A stretch of DNA of 64,000 bases from Aquimarina sp. AU474 (GTDB taxonomy: Bacteria; Bacteroidota; Bacteroidia; Flavobacteriales; Flavobacteriaceae): NCBI RefSeq assembly GCF_900312815.1, contig NZ_OMPE01000009.1, positions 1,240,001 to 1,304,000 of the forward strand. Direction: 5' to 3'. This document shows positions 43,646-51,635 of the stretch, one piece after another. The stretch's first letter is position 1, and each line of letters opens with the position of its first letter. The translations under genes were made by a program, and so were the position numbers. A model generated the notes under the pieces. That model did not search any database and was not told the origin of the DNA. It was given only the letters and a program-made list of their open reading frames with translations.

Positions 43646-45757
43646 ATGAACTTAGTACTATCTACCATATTTTATTTGTTTTTGGTGCCAGCATCTTTTA
43701 TAGAATCTGTAAATGAAATTCCAGAATTTTTATTATTTCTAGGTCGTTTTCACCCTTTGATATTACACCTTCCTATTGGAGGGATATTATTAGTATTTTA
43801 CTTTGATGTGCTGGGGCGTATTCGTAAAAAATATCCAGATTCTTTAATTAAAAATGGATTAGGATTTAGCAGTGTTTTTGCAATACTTGCATGTGTTTTG
43901 GGATATTTTTTATCCTTGGAAGGAGGATATGCAGAGAAGATCACCGATATTCATATGTGGACAGGTATTGGCACAGCGATTTTAATTACATTATTATTCC
44001 TACTTAAAAAATCTTCAAAAGAGAAACTTAAGAAACTATTCTTTCCTCTGTTTGTACTTACCATAATTTTAATTAGTATAACTGGGCATTATGGTAGCAT
44101 ATTAACTCATGGGGATAATTTTATAACACAATATTCGCCTTTAAATGAAGAAAAGGAAAAGCCGAAAATTATTGATAGTCTTCAATATTTTTCTGATGTG
44201 ATATATCCTATTCTTGAAGCCAAATGTGTTCAATGTCATAATGCAACTAAACAAAAAGGAGAGTTGTCTTTTGTTTCCGAAACAATGATTTTGAAAGGAG
44301 GAAAGGAAGGAGAAGTATTACTTCCTGGAAGTGCTATAGGAAGCAATATGATAAAGAGAGTTGTACTGCCTTTGGGAGATGAAAAACATATGCCTCCAGC
44401 AGGGAAAAATCAAATAACTTCTAATGAGCTATGGTTATTAAAACATTGGATAAACAATGGAGCAAATTTTAAGGATAAAGCACTTGCATACCAACAAAAT
44501 GACACGTTATCAAATCTACTAGATAATTACCTAGAAAAAGACTTAGAAGTATTATCCGAAGCTTCAATAACTGCAATAAATAAAGTTATGGAAGCAGGTT
44601 TTTCGGTACATAGAATTGTAACCGGACAACCGCATTTAAGTGTTAAATTCATCAAAGATTCTATCTCTCGTGAAGCAATGTCCACTCTAAAAGGTATATC
44701 AAAGCAATTGGTGCGGTTGGATGTCAATAACACAGATTTGACAGACGATATGACTAAAAGTATTAATACACTTAAAAGATTGGAAGAATTGCGTTTAGAT
44801 AATACTAAAATTTCGAATAAAACATTGAATTATTTGATTGATTTAAAAGATATCAAGATTCTTAATCTGCATCATACCTTGGTTGATAATAAAGGGGTTG
44901 CCATGATAGTGAATAAAATTTCTCCTGCGAATATTTATGTATGGAATACGAAAGTAGATAAAGGATATGCAAAAGAGTTAATGCAAAATAGTCAAACACT
45001 AATTCATCATGGTATTTTTGAAGGATTCGCAGAAATTAAACCTTTAAAACCTCCAAAACTTTTTACTGAGCAAACTATTTTTGCAGATAGTTTAATGATT
45101 GCTTTTAATGAACCTTTACGAAAAGCAAAACTATATTATACAATTGATGGTACAGAGCCAGATAGTACATCACTGCGTTATACTCAACCTTTCAAAATAA
45201 CGAATTCGATTAATTTAAAAGCAAAAATGTATCAAGCCGAATGGTTGCCGAGTCCCACAATGCAGGAAGAATTCTTTAAAATAAAATACAAAATTAAAGA
45301 TTATACCATATTACATCAACCATCTACAAAGTATCCTGGTGGACATAAAGTTTTTGACTTCATTGAAGGAAGTATTTCTTTTTCTGATGGAAAATGGGCA
45401 GGATTTGAAGGGGATAATTTAATAACAATGATTAATTTTGAAGAACCCCTAGCCATAGAAAGTATATCTGTTAGTTCTTTACAAGATGCTGGATCATGGA
45501 TTTTATTTCCCAAACGAATAGAAATGTATACAAGAAATGAAAATACTTCTTTTCGAAAAATAGGGACAATTAATTATGATGCAACTAATGAAGAAGAATC
45601 TAAAGAAATAAGAAGAAAACGTTTTAAATTAGAATTTCCTAAGACAAATGCCAAGTATATTAAAATAGTAGTACACAACATAGGAAAACTCCCAAAATGG
45701 CATCAGGGAGCTGGTGAAAAAGGATGGCTTTTTGTTGATGAAATATTAATACAATAA
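43646..45757 (+). CDS. DUF2231 membrane/PSCyt1 haem c/LRR-like/chitobiase-C/discoidin fusion protein
   Basis: The 703-residue protein has an N-terminal membrane region (about 25-150, three to four segments: LGRFHPLILHLPIGGILLVFYFDVLG) matching DUF2231. A planctomycete cytochrome c-like domain has CVQCHN (Cys194, Cys197, His198) followed by KGELSFVSETMILKGGKEGEVLLPGSAIGSNMIKRVVLPLGDEKHMPP. Leucine-rich-repeat-like units come next (about 355-420: LKRLEELRLDNTKISNKTLNYLIDLKDIKILNLHHT). A CHB_HEX_C-like domain (about 490-535: YYTIDGTEPDSTSLRYTQPF) and a discoidin-like domain (about 555-700) close the chain. The layout suggests a haem protein anchored in the inner membrane that holds glycan-binding domains in the periplasm. 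DUF2231/PSCyt1 pairing is known in Planctomycetes. Confidence 0.78.
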   Translation: MNLVLSTIFYLFLVPASFIESVNEIPEFLLFLGRFHPLILHLPIGGILLVFYFDVLGRIRKKYPDSLIKNGLGFSSVFAILACVLGYFLSLEGGYAEKITDIHMWTGIGTAILITLLFLLKKSSKEKLKKLFFPLFVLTIILISITGHYGSILTHGDNFITQYSPLNEEKEKPKIIDSLQYFSDVIYPILEAKCVQCHNATKQKGELSFVSETMILKGGKEGEVLLPGSAIGSNMIKRVVLPLGDEKHMPPAGKNQITSNELWLLKHWINNGANFKDKALAYQQNDTLSNLLDNYLEKDLEVLSEASITAINKVMEAGFSVHRIVTGQPHLSVKFIKDSISREAMSTLKGISKQLVRLDVNNTDLTDDMTKSINTLKRLEELRLDNTKISNKTLNYLIDLKDIKILNLHHTLVDNKGVAMIVNKISPANIYVWNTKVDKGYAKELMQNSQTLIHHGIFEGFAEIKPLKPPKLFTEQTIFADSLMIAFNEPLRKAKLYYTIDGTEPDSTSLRYTQPFKITNSINLKAKMYQAEWLPSPTMQEEFFKIKYKIKDYTILHQPSTKYPGGHKVFDFIEGSISFSDGKWAGFEGDNLITMINFEEPLAIESISVSSLQDAGSWILFPKRIEMYTRNENTSFRKIGTINYDATNEEESKEIRRKRFKLEFPKTNAKYIKIVVHNIGKLPKWHQGAGEKGWLFVDEILIQ

Positions 45758-45767
45758 ACTATAACCA

Positions 45768-46754
45768 ATGATTGCACAAAAAATTTCATATCCGCTCAAA
45801 TTTGATCCTATTTTAAAAGAAAAAGTATGGGGCGGTAATAAGTTGATTACTCGTTTTAATAAAAAATCTTCAAAAGAAAATATAGGAGAAAGCTGGGAAA
45901 TATCAGATGTTGATGGTGATGAATCCGTTATTTCTAATGGTGTATTAACAGGCCAAACATTGCCAGAAGTTTTAGAAATATACAAGGAGCAATTAGTTGG
46001 AAATCATGTGTATGAACATTTCAAAAACAAGTTTCCACTATTGATAAAATTCATTGATGCAAAAAAACCTTTAAGTATTCAAGTACATCCTAATGATCAA
46101 TTGGCGCAAGAAAGACACAATTCTTTTGGCAAAACTGAAATGTGGTACATCATGGATGCCGAAGAAGATGGTAATTTAATAGTTGGGTTTAAAAAGGATT
46201 CGAATATATCAGAATATCTAGAACATCTAGAAAACAAAACCTTAATGCAAATTCTTAATGAAGATAAAGTTGCCTTTGGAGATGTGTATTTCATCCCTAC
46301 CGGAAGAGTACATGCTATAGGAGCTGGTGTTATGTTGGCCGAAATTCAACAAACAAGCGATATCACATATAGGATTTATGATTGGGATAGACCAGATAAA
46401 GAGGGGAATTTTAGAGAGTTACATACCGATTTAGCCTTAGATGCAATCGATTATACGGCGCAACAAACGTATAAGTCAGAATATGTTACTGCAGATAACA
46501 AACCGACAGAATTAGTAAGCTGTGAGTATTTCACCACCAATGAACTAATCGTAAATAACACATATGTAGCAAAAAATGATAAGGATTCATTTGTAATATA
46601 TATGTGTGTTAGTGGATCATGTAGTATTCAGTATAATAATGGTTTAGAAGAAAATTTAGAAAAAGGTCAAACCGTTTTGATTCCAGCAGTTTTGAAGAAC
46701 TATTCAATTCATACGAGAAATGAGGCCAAGTTACTTGAGGTTTATATTAAGTAA
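45768..46754 (+). CDS. manA: Mannose-6-phosphate isomerase, class I
   Basis: The 328-residue cytoplasmic cupin enzyme interconverts mannose-6-phosphate and fructose-6-phosphate. Zinc-site segments are visible: SIQVHPND (103-110), KTEMWYIM (about 122-129) and the catalytic IPTGRVHAIGAGVMLAEIQQTSDITYRIYDWDRPD (about 178-212). The opening PLKFDPILKEKVWGGNKL is typical of the short bacterial class. It lies between the c-haem block and GH92 copy 3, which supplies the logic for feeding released mannose into glycolysis once a kinase has phosphorylated it. Confidence 0.95.
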   Translation: MIAQKISYPLKFDPILKEKVWGGNKLITRFNKKSSKENIGESWEISDVDGDESVISNGVLTGQTLPEVLEIYKEQLVGNHVYEHFKNKFPLLIKFIDAKKPLSIQVHPNDQLAQERHNSFGKTEMWYIMDAEEDGNLIVGFKKDSNISEYLEHLENKTLMQILNEDKVAFGDVYFIPTGRVHAIGAGVMLAEIQQTSDITYRIYDWDRPDKEGNFRELHTDLALDAIDYTAQQTYKSEYVTADNKPTELVSCEYFTTNELIVNNTYVAKNDKDSFVIYMCVSGSCSIQYNNGLEENLEKGQTVLIPAVLKNYSIHTRNEAKLLEVYIK

Positions 46755-46794
46755 AGGTTTGTCAAAAGTAATTAGGTAAGTAAACACACATAAA

Positions 46795-49137
46795 ATGATA
46801 AAAAGCACCCATATAGCTTTCATGTTCATAGTTTTTTTCTTCTTTTCCTGTAAGCAAAAAGAGGAAATACAAATTGCTGTAAAACAAAGTGATAAAACGG
46901 AGAATCTTACAGATTATGTAAACCCGCTTATGGGAACAGACTCTGCTTTTGATTTATCAAATGGAAACACCTATCCCGCTATTGCGACTCCTTGGGGAAT
47001 GAATTTTTGGACTCCAATGACTTCAAAAATGGGTGATGGATGGACGTATAAATATGATGAAAATAAAATACGAGGAATAAAACAAACGCATCAGCCTAGT
47101 CCTTGGATTAATGATTATGCAGCATTTTCTTTAATGGCGGTTACAGGAGATCTTAAATATAAAGAAGAAGAAAGAGCTTCATGGTTTTCTCATAAAGCAG
47201 AAATCGTAAAACCTCATTATTACAAGACCTATTTGGCAGATTATGATATAACTGCAGAAGTTTCACCAACAGAGAGAGCTGCACATTTTAAGTTTACATT
47301 TCCTGAAAGAGAGAAATCATATATTATTCTTGATGCTTTTTTTAAAGGGTCCATGGTGAAAATTATACCTGAAGAACGAAAAATCATTGGCTATTGCAGA
47401 AACAATAGTGGAGGTGTTCCTGATAATTTTCATAATTATTTTGTAGCACAATTCGATAAGGATTTTGAGATAAACCATACTTGGCAAGATGAATGGAAGT
47501 TAGTGAAAAACTCAACAAATAGCGAGGGAGAACATGTTGGAGCTATTATCGGGTTTAAGACCAAAAAAGGAGAAGCTGTACATGTTAAAGTAGCATCTTC
47601 ATTTATAAGCCTAAAACAAGCAGAGTTAAATCTAAACCGTGAGATTGGTGAAGATACTTTTGAACAAACCAAGACCAAAGCAAAAAATGCTTGGGAAAAA
47701 GAATTAAGTAGAATTAAAATAGAGGACGACAATTTAGATCGTATCAAAACTTTTTATTCATGTCTATATAGAGTACTGTTGTTTCCAAGAAAATTTTATG
47801 AATTTAATGAACAGAATGAAGTGGTGCATTACAGTCCGTATAATGGTCAAGTGTTGCCTGGATATATGTTTACAGATAATGGTTTTTGGGATACCTTTAG
47901 AGCAGTATTTCCTTTTTTTAACATGATGTATCCAGAGTTAAATGGTCATATTATGGAAGGCTTGGCAAATACATATAAAGAATCTGGATGGTTACCCGAG
48001 TGGGCAAGTCCAGGGCATAGAGATTGTATGATAGGTTCGAACTCTGCCCCTATTATTGCCGATGCATTTTTAAAGGGAATACCAAATATGGATGCAGAGA
48101 TTTTGTTTGAGGCAATTCTTAAAAATGCCACTACTTCTGAAGGTCGCCCCTTATCAAATGGCAATGAAATACGCTCTGTAGGAAGAGAAGGGATAGAATA
48201 TTACAATAAACTTGGGTACGTACCATATGATGTAAAGATTAACGAAAATGCAGCACGTACATTAGAGTATGCATATGCCGATTTTACTATTGCTAAAATG
48301 GCAGAAAAATTGGGTAAAAAAGAAATTGCCAATTCGTTTTATAAACGGTCTCAAAACTATAAAAACTTGTTTGATCCATCTACCAAATTGATGAGAGGTA
48401 AAAATGAAGATGGTGGTTTTCAAACACCTTTTAATCCTTTAAAATGGGGAGATGCATTTACAGAGGGTAATAGTTTACACTATACATGGTCTGTTTTTCA
48501 TGATATCGATGGTCTTATTCAATTAATGGGAGGAAAACCAGAGTTTGAAAAAAAATTAGATGAAGTATTTGCAATGCCTCCAGATTTTGATGCTTCTTAT
48601 TATGGATTTACAATTCATGAAATTAGAGAAATGCAAATAGTTAATATGGGTAATTATGCTCATGGTAATCAGCCTATCCAACATATGATTTATCTGTACA
48701 ACTATGCAAATGCTGCATATAAAACCCAAGAAAAAGTTAGAGAGGTATTAACCAAATTATATTCGGCAACGCCAGATGGATATTGTGGAGATGAGGATAA
48801 CGGGCAAACTTCGGCCTGGTATGTGTTTAGTGCATTAGGTTTTTATCCAGTTACGCCAGGGGTTGATCAATATGTAATTGGTAGTCCTTTGTTTCAAAAA
48901 GCAACTATTACATTAGAAAATGGGAATACTTTTGTAATCAATGCTACCAAAAATTCTGATAGTAATGTGTACGTACAGTCTGCAAGTCTAAATGGAAAAG
49001 AATACGAAAACAGCTATTTAAATTTTGAAGATACTCAAAAAGGTGGGGAATTAAATTTTGTGATGGATAGTACTCCAAATAAAGAATGGGCAAATACAAA
49101 TGATGCCGTACCGTACTCATTGAGTAAGAAACAATAA
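46795..49137 (+). CDS. GH92 alpha-mannosidase-like lipoprotein (copy 3, variant +1 subsite)
   Basis: The 780-residue lipoprotein has Cys19 in FFFFSCKQKE. GH92 hallmarks are present but divergent: YVNPLMGTDSAFDLSNGNTYPAIATPWGMNFWTP at the N terminus, GFWDTFRAVFP near 362, FTEGNSLHYTWSVFHD (Glu557) for the general acid, and GDEDNGQTSAW for the acidic pair. The +1 subsite motif reads HGNQPIQH (His623, Gln626) in place of HGNEPSHH. Glu-to-Gln changes at the +1 subsite are associated in at least one characterised GH92 with use of a charged (phospho-mannose) glycan, so specificity may differ from copies 1 and 2. Linkage assignment is inference. Confidence 0.9.
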   Translation: MIKSTHIAFMFIVFFFFSCKQKEEIQIAVKQSDKTENLTDYVNPLMGTDSAFDLSNGNTYPAIATPWGMNFWTPMTSKMGDGWTYKYDENKIRGIKQTHQPSPWINDYAAFSLMAVTGDLKYKEEERASWFSHKAEIVKPHYYKTYLADYDITAEVSPTERAAHFKFTFPEREKSYIILDAFFKGSMVKIIPEERKIIGYCRNNSGGVPDNFHNYFVAQFDKDFEINHTWQDEWKLVKNSTNSEGEHVGAIIGFKTKKGEAVHVKVASSFISLKQAELNLNREIGEDTFEQTKTKAKNAWEKELSRIKIEDDNLDRIKTFYSCLYRVLLFPRKFYEFNEQNEVVHYSPYNGQVLPGYMFTDNGFWDTFRAVFPFFNMMYPELNGHIMEGLANTYKESGWLPEWASPGHRDCMIGSNSAPIIADAFLKGIPNMDAEILFEAILKNATTSEGRPLSNGNEIRSVGREGIEYYNKLGYVPYDVKINENAARTLEYAYADFTIAKMAEKLGKKEIANSFYKRSQNYKNLFDPSTKLMRGKNEDGGFQTPFNPLKWGDAFTEGNSLHYTWSVFHDIDGLIQLMGGKPEFEKKLDEVFAMPPDFDASYYGFTIHEIREMQIVNMGNYAHGNQPIQHMIYLYNYANAAYKTQEKVREVLTKLYSATPDGYCGDEDNGQTSAWYVFSALGFYPVTPGVDQYVIGSPLFQKATITLENGNTFVINATKNSDSNVYVQSASLNGKEYENSYLNFEDTQKGGELNFVMDSTPNKEWANTNDAVPYSLSKKQ

Positions 49138-49148
49138 ACGTCTTTATT

Positions 49149-51464
49149 ATGGTCATTATTCATGTAAAAAGATTCTCGATTCTAAGTTGTTTTTTATGTA
49201 GTACTTTGATTCTTACTTCTTGTAAGAAAGAAAACGAAAACGAACAACACACTATAGTAGAAGAAGTATCAGAACGAACACTAGTAGAGGATGTTACTAA
49301 GTATGTGAATCCATTTATTGGGACATCTAATTTTGGAACAACCAATCCAGGGCCTATAGCCGTTAGAGGAATGGTAAATGTGTCACCCTTTAATGTTGCA
49401 GGTAAACAGAATTTACCCTTAGAAAAAGACAGTCGTTGGTTGTCTACTCCTTATGTTAAAGAAAACACATTTCTAACTGGTTATAGTCATGTAAATCTTA
49501 GCGGAGTAGGTTGCCCAGACTTAGGAGTAATTATAACAATGCCTACAATGGGTCCTGTAGAAACTGATCATTTGTCTTATGGATCAACCTATTCTAATGA
49601 AACTTCTCAAGTAGGATATTATTCGAATACATTAGATAAATACAATATTAAGGTAGAAACAACTGCAACTACTAGAACAGGAATAAGCACCTATTCTTTT
49701 CCTAAAGGAAAAGCTAATATTCTTCTTAATCTAGGATTAGGACTTACAAATGAGCAAGGAGGAATGATAAAGATTGTCTCTCCCACTGAGGTTGAAGGAA
49801 TTCGTACAGTAGGATCGTTTTGTTATTACAAACCTGAAGAAACGTACCCAGTTTATTTTGTAGCAAAATTTTCAAAACCTGCCGATGAATTTGGTGTTTG
49901 GGAGAAAACCAAAAAATATGATGGGGTAGAAGGAGAATGGATGAAAGAATATAACGGAAAAACAAGAGTGAAAAAACAGTATACCAAAGAAATTTCTGGA
50001 GATAGTATTGGAGGATATATGAGGTATTATTTTGATACCGCTACTCAAATCGAAATGAAAATAGGAGTGTCTTATGTAAGTTTAGAAAATGCAAGAGAGA
50101 ATCTTGAAAAAGAAACTTTGGATAAAACATTTGATCAAATAAGAAAAGATACTCGAGAAGAATGGAATCAATATTTGTCAAGAATAGAAGTTGAAGGAGG
50201 AAAAGAACAAGACAAGATAAAATTCTATACGGCCTTATACCATACGCTCATACACCCCAATACTTTAAACGATGTGAATGGAGAGTATCCTAAAATGAAA
50301 ACTAGAGAAACGTTAAAAACTAGCGGAACGCGTTATACTGTTTTCTCCCTTTGGGATACATATCGAAATCTACATCAATTAATGAGTTTGGTATATCCCA
50401 AGCAACAATCAAACATGATAAAAAGTATGTTGCAAATTTATGATGAATCAGGATGGCTTCCAAAATGGGAATTAAACGCAACAGAAACAACCACTATGGT
50501 TGGTGATCCTGCCGGAATCATTATTACAGATACGTATTTAAGAGGGATCCAGGATTTTGATATACAAAAAGCATATAACGCAATGTTAAAGAGCGCAGAT
50601 ACTCTTGAAGATAATCCGTTACGTCCTGGATTAAAAGATTATATAGAAAAAGGATATCTAACTACCGAAACTACCAGTAGCGGTTCTGTATCTATAACTC
50701 AAGAATATAATATTGCAGATTATGCTATTGCTCAATTGGCTAAAGAATTGGGTAAAGAAGAAGATTATCAACGTTTTTCTAAAAGATCATTGTCTTATAA
50801 GAATCTTTTTGATAAAGGATTTAATTTACTAAGACCTAAAAATAATGATGGAAGCTGGCTAATACCTTATAATCCAGAAACAGGAGCGAACTTTATAAAA
50901 AATTTAGGATTTATAGAAGGAAACGCTTGGCAATATACCTTTATGGTACCTCATGATATTGAAGGTTTAAAAACTCTTATGGGAGGTGATAAGATTTTTC
51001 TAGAACAGTTGCAAAAAGTTTTTGATAATAAGCAATTTGATATGGCTAATGAACCGGATATTGGATATCCTTTTTTATTTAATTATATAAAAGGAGAAGA
51101 ATGGAGAACTCAAAATACAGTTGGTGATTTATTGGATACGTACTATAAAAATACTCCAGACGGTTTACCTGGCAATGATGATACAGGAACAATGTCTGCC
51201 TGGGCTGTTTTTTCAATGATGGGTATCTATCCAGTTACTCCTGCACTACCGGCATATACATTTTGTGCTCCTAAATTTGAAAAGATTACAATACATCTGG
51301 ATAAAGAATATTATCAAAACGACACTTTGATTATTACTTCGAATGATGTGCAAAAAGGAAAATATATAGAAGCTATAGAAGTGGATAAAAAGAAGCATAA
51401 CAGTTTCTTCATTTCGAATAATCAGCTTCTAAACTCGAAAAATATTGATTTCAGGATGAAATAG
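49149..51464 (+). CDS. GH92 alpha-mannosidase-like lipoprotein (copy 4, divergent)
   Basis: The 771-residue lipoprotein has Cys25 in TLILTSCKKE. GH92 motifs: YVNPFIGTSNFGTTNPGPIAVRGMVNVSPF (about 52-81), FSLWDTYRNLH (about 399-409), GFIEGNAWQYTFMVPHD (Glu590, general acid) and GNDDTGTMSAW. The HGNEP-like motif is replaced by DMANEPDIGYPF (Asn634, Glu635), so the +1 subsite is clearly different from copies 1-3. It lies 12 bp after copy 3 and ends the enzyme series before SusC. A different linkage (for example alpha-1,3 or alpha-1,6) is likely but cannot be assigned. Confidence 0.9.
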   Translation: MVIIHVKRFSILSCFLCSTLILTSCKKENENEQHTIVEEVSERTLVEDVTKYVNPFIGTSNFGTTNPGPIAVRGMVNVSPFNVAGKQNLPLEKDSRWLSTPYVKENTFLTGYSHVNLSGVGCPDLGVIITMPTMGPVETDHLSYGSTYSNETSQVGYYSNTLDKYNIKVETTATTRTGISTYSFPKGKANILLNLGLGLTNEQGGMIKIVSPTEVEGIRTVGSFCYYKPEETYPVYFVAKFSKPADEFGVWEKTKKYDGVEGEWMKEYNGKTRVKKQYTKEISGDSIGGYMRYYFDTATQIEMKIGVSYVSLENARENLEKETLDKTFDQIRKDTREEWNQYLSRIEVEGGKEQDKIKFYTALYHTLIHPNTLNDVNGEYPKMKTRETLKTSGTRYTVFSLWDTYRNLHQLMSLVYPKQQSNMIKSMLQIYDESGWLPKWELNATETTTMVGDPAGIIITDTYLRGIQDFDIQKAYNAMLKSADTLEDNPLRPGLKDYIEKGYLTTETTSSGSVSITQEYNIADYAIAQLAKELGKEEDYQRFSKRSLSYKNLFDKGFNLLRPKNNDGSWLIPYNPETGANFIKNLGFIEGNAWQYTFMVPHDIEGLKTLMGGDKIFLEQLQKVFDNKQFDMANEPDIGYPFLFNYIKGEEWRTQNTVGDLLDTYYKNTPDGLPGNDDTGTMSAWAVFSMMGIYPVTPALPAYTFCAPKFEKITIHLDKEYYQNDTLIITSNDVQKGKYIEAIEVDKKKHNSFFISNNQLLNSKNIDFRMK

Positions 51465-51562
51465 TTTTAACATTCACTGGCTCAAACGTTTTCGTAATAG
51501 TGTTCTTTAACTTTTCAGCATCGTCATTGATCGAAAAACTTTCCAAAAAGTTAATGATATTA

Positions 51563-51576
51563 TAACATTTATGTTA
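51563..51576. promoter_or_regulatory. Inverted repeat TAACAT-TT-ATGTTA upstream of susC
   Basis: Perfect 6-bp arms around TT lie 59 nt upstream of the susC start in the only sizeable gap (171 bp) of this part of the locus. The arms resemble the Crp/Fnr-like sites near the left end but with a wider spacing, so a different regulator is likely. No regulator for the locus is encoded between 24720 and 64000. Confidence 0.35.
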
Positions 51577-51635
51577 AGGTTTATTAATGAGCCTGGGAAA
51601 CAGAAATCAACTTAATATAAATTAAATAAACAAAT

